A DNA stretch of 64,000 nt from Perognathus longimembris pacificus (taxonomy: Eukaryota > Chordata > Mammalia > Rodentia > Heteromyidae), in assembly GCF_023159225.1 (NCBI RefSeq), contig NC_063171.1, positions 5,437,501 to 5,501,500 of the forward strand, given 5' to 3'. Shown here one piece after another: positions 11,851 through 23,873 of this stretch; position 1 is the first letter of the stretch, and every line of letters begins with the position of its first letter. A model generated the notes under the pieces. It saw nothing but the letters and a program-made list of their open reading frames with translations, had not been told where the DNA came from and did not search any database. The translations under genes and the position numbers were made by a program.

Positions 11851-12082
11851 CCTGCCAGACACTGGTGGCTCATGCCTGTAATCCTAGCTACGCAGGAACC
11901 TGAGATCTGAGGCTCTCTCAGTTTGAAGCCAGCCCAAGCAAGTAAGTCCATGAGACTTGTATCTTTAATTAAGCACCAAAAGAGCTTCTGGATCCAAGAG
12001 GTAGTGTTTTAGCCTTGAGTAAAAACACTCAGGGACAGCACCCAGGCCCTGAGTTCAAGCCCCATGACTGATAAAAAAAAAG
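11851..12082 (+). mobile_element. B1-headed composite SINE
   Basis: Complete head (ACTGGTGGCTCATGCCTGTA), linker (TTAATTAAGCACC) and tail (CCTGAGTTCAAGCCCCATGACTG) ending in an A-run. Confidence 0.85.
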
Positions 12083-12099
12083 TTTAGTTTTTCATATTA

Positions 12100-12340
12100 T
12101 CCCACAGTTGTTGTTGTTTTTTTTTTTTTTTGGCCAGTCCTGGGCCTTGAACTCAGGGCCTGAGCACTGTCCCTGGCTTCCTTTTGCTCAAGGCTAGCAC
12201 TCTACCACTTGAGCCACAGCACCACTTCTGGCCATTTTCTGTATATGTGGTGCTGGGGAATTGAACCGAGGGCTTCATGTATACGAGGCAAGCACTCTTG
12301 CCACTAGGCCATATCCCCAGCCCCTCCCACAGTTCTTTTT
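12100..12340 (-). mobile_element. IDL-Geo SINE with TSD
   Basis: Full minus-strand dimer: T-tract, CCAGTCCTGGGCC, GCTAGCACTCTACCACTTGAG, GAATTGAACC box-B complement, and CCCCAGCCCC 5' end. The TSD core TCCCACAGTT is at 12100-12109 and 12325-12334. The right copy continues CTTTTTAA, a typical L1 endonuclease site. Confidence 0.88.
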
Positions 12341-13009
12341 AATCTAAGATTATTAATTTTGAAATTAGGCGCACACCGTTCTGTTTTGTTTTTTCTAAGT
12401 TTTGTTCTATTGGTGTTGATCTGAAAGATTTGTTACAGGAATACACCACAGAAGGGATGGCCTGAACAACAGAAATTTGCTCCTCAGAGTTCTCCAAGAG
12501 CTAGATTAAAGCACCAGCTGCTGTGGTTTCTAGCAAAGGCTCTTCTCTGTGTCCTCAGCCTTCAGACAGAAGGCTGCTGGTCTTCCTCCACTTACCAGGC
12601 CATCTCATCAAATAGGGCCCACTCTTGTGACTCCAGTTAACCTTTGCCACCTCGTCACACACCCTATTTCCAAATACCTTGAGGGCTCTATGAATTTGGC
12701 AGAGGGCAAGGAACAATTGAGTTTATGGCACTATGCTTGAGCATTTGGCAATGGGAAGGAAAATACCAAAGATGTTCTATGTCTGAAGAACTTGGCTTCT
12801 AGAATCGATGTAAACTATTGAGAGAAGGGCCTTCAAAGTTTATGCAGTTTCATCACAAAAGCTCCAAGCATCCTCTGAGATGCTCTCTGCTTCTCAGAGG
12901 TGGCTTCAACCCCCACAGCATGTGGCTGAGTATTCCTCCTCATTTGAGGAAAGAAGCAGAGAGCTGAGGCCTTGTGATGAGGGAACACTGAGTCCTTTCA
13001 TTTGCTCCA
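12341..13009. other. No gene recognised
   Basis: No repeats or exons I can support. Confidence 0.4.
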
Positions 13010-13217
13010 GAACTCAGGGTCTGGTCACTGTCCCTAAGTTTGTTTTGCCCAGACTGGTGTTCTACCACTTGAACACAGCTATACTTCCAGCTTTGGGCTG
13101 GTTAATTGGAGATAAAATTCTCACAGACTTTCCTGCCCAGCTTACTTTTGAACCGCGATTCTCAGGTCTCAGCCTCCTGAGTAGCTAGGAATACAGATGT
13201 GAGCCACCCATGCTCAT
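13010..13217 (-). mobile_element. B1-headed composite SINE
   Basis: Minus strand: AACTCAGGGTCTGG tail end, linker GGTTAATTGGAGATAA, head CTCAGCCTCCTGAGTAGCTAGGA and GTGAGCCACCCATGC. Confidence 0.8.
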
Positions 13218-13680
13218 TTTAACCTCACTGTTGAGCCATCATGACCATGATCATTAACACTAGAGCTTTAGAACGTTCTTATTCACCCCAAAAGGAAACC
13301 AAATACCCATCTGCTCCATTCAATTGCTTCCTTCCCCCAAGCTCCTGAAAACCATTAATCTACTTGCTGTGTGTATAGATTTATCACTTCTAGATATCTG
13401 ATATAAAATGAATAATTTGTTTTAGGGACTCTCCTGTCTACCTTCTTTTACTTAACCATATAGCGTCAAGATTCTTTCATGTTGTAGCATGTATCACAAT
13501 TAATTCCTCTTCATGGCTGCATAACATTGCAGGGTATGATATGTCACATTTTATTTATCCATGCATTGGCTGATGGACATGTGGATTCTTTCTACTACTC
13601 TACCGAGAAAACCGTTTTGGTAATTTCGAACAGTGCTCCTATAAATATGTATTATACAAGATTTGGTTTGAATTTAAAAC
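13218..13680 (-). mobile_element. Ancient L1 3'-end fragment
   Basis: Contains strings typical of antisense old mammalian L1 3' regions: CGTCAAGATTCTTTCATG, TTCCTCTTCATGGCTGCAT, TTATCCATGCATTGGCTGATGG. Frames are decayed. Confidence 0.6.
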
Positions 13681-15125
13681 ACTTGCTTTAAATTCTGCTG
13701 CTATCTTAAAAGAACCAATTAATTTACTAGCAGCAGCTAATTCTATAGTCAAGATATATTTTTCAGCAAAATGCTATCTTCATTTTAAAACATCTATGCT
13801 CATGAGTATGTGTAACTGTGGTTAATTCCAGAATATCTTATTGTAAATTGCAACTGATATCAGACACTATACTTGTAAATTCTGTGCTTAATTAGTAAGA
13901 TATTATTTATAAGAATCATTTATAAGATGCCTAAACAGAACTAATTCCTAGATATGTAAATTACTCTTTCTTATCTTAACATCATCTGGTGTTAAAATCA
14001 TAGTTAGTGGTGTTTATTTGAAAAGTACCTCCATGCTGACTGCAACACTTTGAATCATATACTACTATCATTCACAGATAATGAGAAAAGAAATTCTTAA
14101 TAGTTTTTTCTAATTCACGAAGTTTTAAAGAGTAGGAATGAATCCAAGCCCAGGTTTCTACATTCACACTGAATGACTGAACCAGAAGTAGACCAACACA
14201 ATCCATTTATATTTATATAAATCAACACTTGACTGTTATGTCCAATGCCAAAAATAAAATCTATGGAATAGATGCTCACACTGCTTATATGTATGACAGG
14301 CCCATTTCAAGCCAAGGGGCCCAAACTCTCCTTTGGAAAAGAAATTGCTCCTCTTTTCTCTATTTGGGTTTATCAGCTGCACGTGTAAGATTAGTCCCTC
14401 TCTAAGCAGCGACTCACTGTACAATCCATGCAGCCATGCTGAGACAGGGATGGCAGTCCAGGCTGCTCTAGGGCTGGAAGCATCATTTGTCACCTGGGAA
14501 GGCTCCACCTTCACTGATGAAACCCCAGGGCTCACTGATGAGCTCAGCAGTAAGAGCAAGGAGGCAAGCAACCTGCAGTTCACATCCCTGTATCTCAGTG
14601 AGGAATAGACAGGAGGGAGAGGTATGAGCAGGAGGCATTCCAGTATTATAGTTCAGGAGAGCAAAACAGAGGAACTCCATATCCATAGTTATTTTCCACC
14701 TTGCCCTGTCAGATTCTAAGAAGGAGTAGGATGGAAAGTGAGAAAGAAATTGGGGTGAGCTGCTTGGTCAGTGTGGAGAGGTACTTTGCCTTATACTCTG
14801 AAGACCTGAGATCTACTACCTCTCTTGACCTCTCAGGCACAGGACCTGCTACCTAGAGAAGAAACACCATTACCTATCATGATGCTTTATACTACTAGGT
14901 TCTAGGTTCTTCCAGCTATGGAAGTAAAATGGATATAATAGATATCTAAAGCTCTGTACCCTTCCAATTATGAGCCACAAATCAAAACTGAACAGCTAAG
15001 TCATTTGCACAAGTTGAACATACCATATAACTAGTACCTGATTGGACACAACAATGGCAGCATCTCAGAACATCCTTGTGGGCAGAACTTTTATTCTGAC
15101 AGAAAATCAAGTCCCAATAAAAAGG
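13681..15125. other. A/T-rich non-coding DNA
   Basis: No repeat recognised. The 13.68-14.1 kb part is A/T-rich with several TAATTA/TTAATT motifs. Frames at 14236-14686 overlap on both strands and are not credible exons. Confidence 0.4.
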
Positions 15126-15292
15126 CAAGGATGGAGGAGGAGAAAAGGGAGAAGGGGGAAGAAAAGAAGGAGAAGGGGGGGAGGGCAAGGGAGGGGGAAG
15201 AGTATGAGAAGAAGAAAGAAGTGGGGTAAGAGGAAGGGAACAAAAAGAAAGAAGAAGAAGATGGTAAAGAAGGAGAAAGAGGAGGAAAGACA
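15126..15292. repeat. Purine-rich (GGA/GAA)n tract
   Basis: About 165 bp almost entirely A and G on the plus strand, a low-complexity polypurine tract. The open frames crossing it on both strands are compositional artefacts. Confidence 0.85.
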
Positions 15293-17725
15293 ATCTATAG
15301 CATTCCTATTGTTTTGTGGTTTCTGTTATTTTCTTTTCAATAAGCAGAATTAGAGAACCACAAGCCATGTGTAGCATTCTTCCTTCAGAGCACCAATTGG
15401 CAAGCTTCTCTGAAGAACACCAACACAGCCAAAGGAGCAGGCCTAATCACAATGAATCGAAAATTAATTAACTAATCAGACTAGTGTTTAGTACAATTTT
15501 TTTGCCACCTGTAAAGTCTCCTCTTCCCCTTTTCCACTTCAGTGCCATCTCTATTAGAGAAAAAAATCAAATACCCACTTAGTAAAATATAAACAAACAA
15601 AGGGAAGAAGGGAGAGGAGGAAGATAATGACAAAAAAGCCACTTGGCCTCCACAATCCACTTGCATCTCCTCCTTTAATGGATCTACAGTGATCAGCTAT
15701 AATCAAGGGACACAGACAGACTTAATTAAAAGGAGCTCTAAGTGACATCATGCAAGTCGTATATTGCTCTCTCCTGGGTACAAGCCTACTTAAATGTATG
15801 GTCAGGAAATCTCTTATGGCAGAGACAAAAGGATTCCTACTGGTCCAGAAGTGTCAGCTCCTGGACACTCCATGGAGATGGGCTCTCCAGAGCCCATTAT
15901 GTGCACACACAGGCACGCACACACGGCTCCTACACTATGCTCCCCCCAAATTTATATTCTGTGTGTAATTTTTAAAAACGTAAGGAAGATAAAGAAACCA
16001 AAAAGAAGACATCTGCAAGTATGCATAAGAACTACAGACTAGGACTCATTTGAAAGAAATCCAAAGGCAAGGTCTGAATGAATGACATGCTTTTCATAAA
16101 GGAGAAACAAGCTGGAAGAACAATTCTGTTTGAAAGTCAATGACCTTTGCAAAGGCTGTGACTTTGAATTTGAATCTTCCTGACATTAGAATGTGTCCAA
16201 CTGGGAAGCCTAGGATTCCATCCCCACAGGAAGTTTGCAATGCGGCCCTGAGAGCAGGGGTTTAAGGGCAGGACTTACACAGCACCGCCTCCTAACTGCC
16301 CAGGCCAATCAAAAACCTCCTAAATGACTTGACTGTATTCCAAGCTAAAAAAAAAATTATCAGCTTTAATACTGCTGTCTAAATCTAGATCTTGGGAGGA
16401 ATTATTAATACTCTCAGTACAATCATTAATGAGAGCAAAGAATCTTTCTGAGACCACAGCTTGAATTTAAAGAAGCTTTCAGATTGAACACCTGTCTTTG
16501 ATAAGCCTGAGGAAAGAGGCTGGGCAGTGAGCCTTAGCCTATCATGAACAAAGAAAGAGCCTGTTAGCCTTCACAATGATAAAACTCTTCAGCCCAGTAA
16601 GTCAGTAGAACACAGTGGAAAACAGTTCCTCCTTGGGCAAAGGCCTACTGGGGTTCCCATAGACTTGTGTTCTCTCATGATGTGTCTGCTGCTCCAAGCC
16701 CAGATGAATGATATTTCCATGGAATTCCTTTTTCCCTTCCCAAATTCTACATCTGACACATTGCTGCAAGTAGCTTTGTTGCCGAAGGCCCTGACCTCCT
16801 TTCTTTGTCTCTGATTCAAGTGCGTCTGTTTCCTTGGGCTCCAAGCAGAGCTGCAGCGGCAGCCAGCGCTCACTGGAGCATCAGCCAACCTTCCAACAAT
16901 GAGCCCCTTTCTCTGGCTGTCACATGAACAGCGTTGTGTTGCAGCCATTGTCCCCCCAAGCAGGGAAGAGAGGCCCAGCTTCTCACAGGCCCTGTTTTCT
17001 GTGACCCTTCTGGCCAAGTCACTAAAATTTTAAAAAGAATAAAAGGGAACAGCATTTGAATGGGTGCTGTAACCTAAACAAAGACCCATGCACCCTGCAC
17101 CTCAGTAGATCTTGCTAAGAATAGACATCTCTGGGCTACCACACCCCTAGCATATCAAAATCTAGAGAGGCGCCTCTACCTGCAGGTCATTCTCTACCTT
17201 AGAGGTTTGAGACAGAAGGCTGAAAAGATGAAACGCCTCTAGCAGCTCTAACATTACTCACCAGTGACTTGACGTTGTACCACTGTTTAAAGCATACACT
17301 AGAAGAGAGGAAAGTAGGGTTTTACACTATGAATGTATCAAATCTTGGTTATCACATCTTAATGATGGAAGCAAACATGCCTGGGAAGAAGGCAAGTGAA
17401 AGATGAGGGCACCAAGGAATGTGGGGAAAGGGGACAGGGAAATGCTTTAAATGTCAATGGCTGTCCAGACTATCAACAAAGATCATTGTTTATAAACCCA
17501 TTTGTTGAAAGGCAACACCTAGAAGATAATATAAGCATAATTTTTTAAAAGAGAGAAGGAAATTAGAATTGAGGAAGTGGATCATGGATGAGCCAGTGGA
17601 GGGGAGGGCCAGAGGGCGTGGAAGGGGGAGCCACAACAGCCTGGTAGGGGCTGAGAGCTCCAGAGAAGGCTACACCAGGAGGAAGCTTCGCTGGCAAGAT
17701 GAACTTTGTAAAAGCAGGCATGTTG
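15293..17725. other. No gene recognised
   Basis: About 2.4 kb without recognised repeats. A 142-codon minus-strand frame (16589-17017) is the longest but has no identifiable domain and overlaps other frames. A TGACCTTTGCAAAGG stretch near 16140 resembles a nuclear-receptor DR1-like site but is unsupported. Confidence 0.4.
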
Positions 17726-17885
17726 AGCTGCAGATGCAGCTCAGTGATAGAGCACTTGCCTTTGTGAGGGCTCAGATTTGACTTGAGTTTGTTTGATCAC
17801 CAGCAACAAGGAAAGAAAGAGAAAGGGGAAAGGGGGCAGGGAGGGAGGAAGGAGGGAAGAAAGGACAGAAGGAAGGGCAAGAGAC
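17726..17885 (+). mobile_element. ID-like SINE fragment with GGAA-rich tail
   Basis: ATGCAGCTCAGTGATAGAGC is a good ID/tRNA-Ala box A region. The 3' part is diverged (GATCACCAGCAACAAGG). It continues into a purine-rich GAAA/GGGA tail to about 17880. Confidence 0.65.
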
Positions 17886-19112
17886 ATAACTTCTTCTGTA
17901 GTCCTAAAAGTTAAAGCTAGCTTCCAAAGCCATATGGCTGGTGGCTTCTTATGAAGAGAAGAAATCATCATGACATCCATGGTGACTTCATGTGGAAAGT
18001 GCTGTGGTATGACAAAGTAATCTTTAAACTGCTTAAGGGCAAATATAAATTCAGATTCTGATGGTACCAGGAAAAACATGAACCTTATCCTCATCCCTAC
18101 CCTTAAGAATCCCACAGTCGTTGAAATGGTTAGGTTTTTCCATCTTGTACCTTAAGGAATGGGGCAGGGAGCTAACCAGTTTTTGTCTGAATTTCAATAT
18201 GGTGCCCCAACTACATGTGACATATTATAATGCAATTGCAGGGTCATAAGAAGGATTTTTTAAGGCACAAGCAGAATGGGTGAGATCCAGTCCTAGAATT
18301 CCATAAGTGGTTATCATTACAAAGGTGGACTTATTAAAATACAGAAGTTTTGGAAGGTAAGAACTTCTTGGTACTCCTATCATTCATCATTTTATCATTG
18401 TACCCTATCTACCTAATAAATATTTGGTGAAGAAAGACCTACAACTCAAACCTATTCCTCTTTTAAAGAACCAAAATCATACCTTATCATCAAATCCTCA
18501 TCCAATAATATATATCCAATAATGTATATATATATTACAAGTGTATATTTTTTAAATGATAGAGGGATTTAAAAGATCTCTCATAGGAATCACCTCCTGT
18601 GGCTAGGTTTTACAACAAGCCAAGTCTGCACAACTCATTTGAATCAGACCAGATATTAACAACAAGAGAGTGGGTTGGCCTTACATGGGACCTCCTGGCT
18701 TCCAAAGATAAGATGTTTTTAACAGATGCTAATATCCTGCACATGTACCTGTCAAGATGAGGCTTTGCATGTGGAAATAAAATTTTCTTGGTCTTAGAGA
18801 GAAATAATTTATTGCCCTCTGGGTAGGAAATTTAAGTAGTTAGAATATTTCACATAGTTTCTTTATCTGGGACAATAAATTACTAGAAATGAAGCAGAAG
18901 AAGAAATTGATAGAGATAAGTAGTGACAATAAAGGATATGTCATTGCTTCAAACTTACAAGTGGCTAATGGCAGAGGGTATGGGTATGCACCACCGACTA
19001 AAACCCACATTGCAACTTGCAGTCCTACAAATAAAATAGCATTGTTCTATGTCTTATTTTTCCTCCTAGTGTGATACATGCATTTTATTACATCATATAA
19101 ATAATGTGTATG
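17886..19112. other. No gene recognised
   Basis: A/T-rich DNA, with a short TATATA stretch near 18515-18535. No exon or repeat supported. Confidence 0.4.
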
Positions 19113-19331
19113 CTCATGCACCAGTACTAGATCTTGAACTCAGGGCTTGGGCATTGTACCTTAGCTTTGTTCCTTAAGGCTGACACTACACCACTAAGCC
19201 ATACTTTCTGCTCCAGCTTTTTAGTGGCTACTTGGAGATCAGATTCTCAAAGACTTTCCTGCCTGGGCTGGCTTTGAACCTATATTCTCCTGTGTAGCTA
19301 AGATTACAGGAGTATGACACCTCACAACAAT
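19113..19331 (-). mobile_element. B1-headed composite SINE, diverged
   Basis: Minus strand: CTTGAACTCAGGGCTTGGGC, a linker region with GGCTACTTGGAGAT, then TGTGTAGCTAAGATTACAGGAG. Confidence 0.7.
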
Positions 19332-19996
19332 GTTTAAAAAGAATAATAATTATCATAGTGAACTAATCTTTAATGGTGAAAAAAGAGAGAGGAGAGATAT
19401 GCCTAAAATATGGGGAAAATTTAATAGAGAGTAGGTAAAGAAAATGGGTAGATGAATGACAAAGAAACAAAAAATGTGCAAAAGTTCAGACAAAATAATA
19501 AATGGTTCAGACTTATAGCAAAGTAAAAATAAGTTCTTTTTGGAAATAGAATTGAAAGAGAAGGCAAATCAACAAAACTTGCTGAATCTTACATTAGTTC
19601 TTAAAATCAGGCTCCTTTTTAAATTAAATACTGGCATGCACTTGGAGACCAAGAGTACAGGCAGTCTTGAAGAGTGTGGTGTTTGGGGGCCAACAATGTT
19701 GGGTGTTGTGCTACATTTCCTGATGCTGCAGGCCCTCCCCTGTGTCCCAGTGATGCTCATACACAGCTGGCAAATGCATGTTTCTTCTTGTTTATTTTAG
19801 CGTGGTGGGCACTGTCCTTCAGCCATCAGTTCAAGTTTTATAGCAGCACCGATTTTGTTGTTACACTAGAAATTATTCATTCACCTACTGAAATGTTTTT
19901 GCATATTTCATTATTGTACAAATGAATGAGAAATGGAAAAACTTAAAACCTGATAGGAGATATAGTTTTCCTCATGAACTTATGAGACAAGGATGG
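19332..19996. other. No gene recognised
   Basis: An 86-codon and an overlapping 83-codon plus-strand frame (19540-19925) show no known motif. Confidence 0.4.
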
Positions 19997-19998
19997 AA

Positions 19999-20044
<46 letters not shown>

Positions 20045-20130
20045 CATATATATACACACACATATACATGTATAAATGTAACACTAAGTATATATGTATT
20101 ATATGTGTCTATGTATATATGCAACATATG
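19997..20130. repeat. (TA)n microsatellite and flanking TATA/CA-rich DNA
   Basis: Pure (TA)n at about 19999-20039 followed by mixed TATACA/TATGTA repeats. Confidence 0.9.
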
Positions 20131-20389
20131 TGTGTTACATAAAGTTTAGTAGAGAGACATAAAAAAATTCAAACTTTTTAAGGAGCATGCAATGAATACT
20201 GTGCCCACATGACAAGGTATAATAATAATATGCTTTCTTTTCAAGGGCCAAAATCTTTCATAACATGTAGGCTTTTCATAGTCTTCATATCTACTTTCAA
20301 GAATGCACCATTGCAAGAAGAAAACAAAAACAGTGTGGACTAATCACCATGTTTGTAATCAAATGCAAAAAATGCAGGCTAAAGAGTTT

Positions 20390-20482
20390 CACATGCGAGA
20401 AGTATGGCTCAAGTGGAAAGTAACTGCCTAGCATACTCCAGGCCCCTGGGCTCAAGCCTCAGTAATGTGAGAGAAGAAGTGT
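20390..20482 (+). mobile_element. Geo-like tail fragment
   Basis: AGTATGGCTCAAGTGGAAAG, then CCCCTGGGCTCAAGCCTCAGTA. Only the 3' tRNA-like module is visible. Confidence 0.55.
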
Positions 20483-21954
20483 TTTATACACTGTCAAGCA
20501 CAGGGCACAGTTGTTTACTTGGACTGGCACTGGCTTATCCATGCCAGTGCCACCATTTACAACCTTAACCATTCCACATTATAAACACAACTGTTTTATT
20601 GTATACAGAGCCCACCATGATATTAAATATGTAACAGTAATTGAATAGTATTTTGTGTTTCACATGTACACTAGGGATAGTCTGTTTTGTCATTGTTTTT
20701 ATTCTACTACAGGCTATTAACTGTGTAGATGACATTTAGCCAAAAAGTAAGTACTGGCTTTCTACAACTTTTAACATGATGGCTGTCTAGAATACATTGT
20801 GCTAAGAAACTATCAATGTTCATACATCCCTTTCCCCACATCCTATACACATTTTTTAATGTAGTTACTATTATGGGTCTGAACTTAATAAAGATTTCTA
20901 ATAAGAAATAATGAGATCACCAATCTACTGGGAATAAATATTTGGATAACAATGAAATAGTTATTATATGAAAGCTACCCATAAGAATGACTGGAAACAC
21001 ATAGGAGATGGCATTACATTTATGTGAGAGATTTAGGAAAAGCTTCAGAGGGAAAGTCCAAGAACTTTCCAGACTGTGAGTCATGAAAAATTAGTGAGTA
21101 GGTAGTTGGTTACATGAAAAAAAAAAAAAGGAGCAAAGAGGTTGCCAGCAAAGGAAGGAATATACACAGGTAGGTCAGACAATGTCTTTGGGAAACAATG
21201 ACTAGATTGAAATGGGTGAGGGCTGGTGAACTGGGGAAACGAACAGAGAAATAACCCAGGGGGGACTGTTGAAAGGTGGTTTTGCATACCGACATCAAAG
21301 GCTTGGTGCTCTAAGCCTAGGTTTCTCTCAATGTCATCTGACGACACCTTCATGAGGTTCACTAGGAGATGTGCTCAGAATGCAGAAGGACAACTCTGGA
21401 ATGAAGACCTAAATCTGTGACAGGGAAGTCCACCATCGCGAGAGATTTCTAAGCCAGAGGATGACATGCTTGGGTTTGTATTTTAGAGAAACACACAGGA
21501 GTGATAGTGATCAAGATTCATTGTATTCCTATACTACTTTGTTGAATGGCAATTCCTTTGACCAACTACGTAAAGATAAAAATAAAATAAAATAAATATG
21601 CTATTGGGCCAAACAATTTTGAAGCAGATACACTATGGCATTACACCATTAAGATTTTAGAACAGGGAGGAAGACCAAAATTATTTAGCTCTTCTTCCAC
21701 CTTTTCAACACAAGCTTATGCATCAGCGATCAGATGCCTATATGGAGAGGCAGTCTATTTGCATTTATACCAAGTATTTCATTTAATTTCTGCAGCCTGT
21801 GCTTTTATACACATTTAAACAAGTGTGGAAATCACTGTAGTTAAAATATGTTTTAGGTTTACTTTTGAAAGTCCCAGTCATAAAAAGGAGGTACTCTGAA
21901 CGTACTTGCTATGTATGAGCTGGACGTGGCCAGAAAACAAATACTTATTATAGC
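20483..21954. other. No gene recognised
   Basis: A/T-rich sequence. Small open frames near 21081-21420 lie on both strands and lack motifs. Confidence 0.4.
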
Positions 21955-22060
21955 CATATTTAAAATGCTGCCAGCTACCTTAAATAATACAAAACCCAGA
22001 AAAGCACTTGAAATGCAATAGATGCTTAATAAATTACTGAATGATAATTGAAATAATAAA
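21955..22060 (+). repeat. MIR-like segment, copy A of a local duplicate
   Basis: Contains TACAAAACCCAGAAAAGC, CACTTGAAATGC and TAGATGCTTAATAAATTACTGAATGA, the last resembling the conserved MIR 3' region. A very similar segment lies about 580 bp downstream (22.54-22.62 kb). Confidence 0.5.
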
Positions 22061-22439
22061 TTCATTGAGTGAGTGACTGACATCTAAAAACTAGGCTAAG
22101 GCATATTAATGTGAAGTGACTGATTCTAAGGGACTGGTTGGTTGTGAACTAAATGTAGATGTCTTAGCTACTCACTTGTTCCCATCAGTCTTTGGTGTTC
22201 AGCCATGACCCAAACTTTGCAAATCCTAGTCCTCCTAAACACATCTTCTTGTCCAGTGGGAGAGCCAAAGAAAGAGCAGTACACATGTCATGTTTGAACT
22301 TTGTTGAACAAACCATTATGTTGTATTTCATAGTGAAGCACACACAAGCACAGCCTTCTACACCCCTCCAAATGAGATTGAAGACAAACACCCACTGATG
22401 GCTAATAAAAGTGACAGTGCAGCAATACAACAGTTAATG

Positions 22440-22800
22440 CTACTTCAATAATAAGATAGTAGTAATTGCTAATATTCGCCTCCTGTGTGTCAGGCCCATT
22501 AGGACTTCACATATAATAGCATTTAAAGTCCTACAAAAGAACTTCAGTAATACAAAACCCAGAATAGCACTTGAAATGTAAGAGATGCTTAGTAAATTAT
22601 TGAATGATAATTTATTATGATTTGTGATCATAGAAGAATCAGTCCTTTTAACAACCCTCTGGAGTAAGAACTATTACCATGGTGATTTTATAGATGTAGA
22701 CAGAGGTTAAGTAACACAAAACCACACCATGGCAAAGCTGAGTGGGGAACACAGATGTCCATCTGGGAGCTCACCCATGGAACCCTCTGACACTGCAGTG
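22440..22800 (+). mobile_element. MIR element interrupted by copy B of the local duplicate
   Basis: A MIR-like left part (CTGTGTGTCAGGCCCATTAGG, 22.47-22.53 kb) and right part (TTAACAACCCTCTGGAGTAAG, GACAGAGGTTAAGTAAC, GGCAAAGCTGAGTGGGG, 22.64-22.75 kb) are separated by about 110 bp resembling 21955-22060. GTCCT occurs at both edges. Confidence 0.55.
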
Positions 22801-23689
22801 GCAAAACAAGCAGTGCCCTGCTCCAGGACGCTTGGAGCGCTCCAGGTAGGGTGGTGCCACATCTCAATAATGGCAGTTGATCTATCCATAAGGAACAAAG
22901 CACTTTTATTTGGGAAGCTTACACACCAAGTGTGACCCAGGACACAAGCAAGCAAAATCAGAGGCAAGAAGGGCTGCCTGCCCGGCACAGCTGCCGGAAA
23001 ACAGTAATGCTTGCTAATTTGTGTGGTGTGTTTTTTTTAATTCCAGACTTTTAATGTCCCCTTAAAAAGGTGACTGTTGATGTGGGATTATTTTTTAAGC
23101 AGCAAAAATATCACAAGGATTTCATTTATTCAATAATGTTTTGTAAACAATACTTCCCGGAAGCAAAATGAAAACGAAATATTTTCCTAAATGAAAGGTG
23201 AAAAGTCCCAGATACCAAATAGAAGGGATTTAAAAGAAAAAGACTACCACAGATAAGTCTCTTAAATAAGTTTCTGTGGCTTGAAGACCTGCCTCTTCCA
23301 GGATTCTCCAAGACCCAAGCACTGACAGGACCTGCGGGTCTGTCACTCACCCTGGAATCCTAGGGCCCCTCTGAAGGAGGAAAGCCAGGGGCGAAAGGGG
23401 GCGTCCCACAGGTACAGGAGCTAGCTGCAGTCTGAATATCAAGTACTAAAGAAAGTAAAGTTGAGAAATGAAGTCAAGTTTCCAGAGAAACGAACCAAAT
23501 CTGAAAAGCAGGACACAACCTAAACAGCTTTTCCTTCTGGGATTCCTCCCCCGATCTCCCTATATCGATCAGATCAACAGATAATAAACCCAAGCCAAGG
23601 CAGAAAAAATAAACAAAATTACATGCCTGAAGAGGATAAAGACTCCCGAATTCTCTACGCAGCCCCAGATATCAAAACCAAGTGCACGG
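22801..23689. other. Unique DNA leading into the CpG island
   Basis: No repeats recognised. GC content rises toward the right. A TTTGTAAACAA forkhead-like motif near 23140 is noted only as a short string match. Confidence 0.4.
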
Positions 23690-23857
23690 GACAATACTAA
23701 TGCCCCCCCACCCTCCCTCACAGCACCTCCGCCGCTGCCCAAGGCACCCCCCACTGAGCCCAGCGCCCACCTCGCGCTGCGCGGGGGTGTCCGGCCCGCC
23801 AAGGGGCAGCTCCCCGCAGCCCACCAAATCCAACGGCCACCAGAGCTGAGTGTGCTC

Positions 23858-23873
23858 AACTCTTACCCAGGTC
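23858..23873 (-). other. Candidate 5' splice site, minus strand
   Basis: On the minus strand the sequence reads ACCTGG|GTAAGAG, with the exon end at 23867 and the intron start at 23866. It is close to the U1 consensus (G|GTAAGA). Its position at the edge of the CpG island is where a first-exon donor would be expected. No cDNA support is available here. Confidence 0.4.

Noticed and set aside
16135..16160. Nuclear-receptor DR1 site
   Set aside because: A single short string match in 64 kb is expected by chance; no promoter or conservation evidence.
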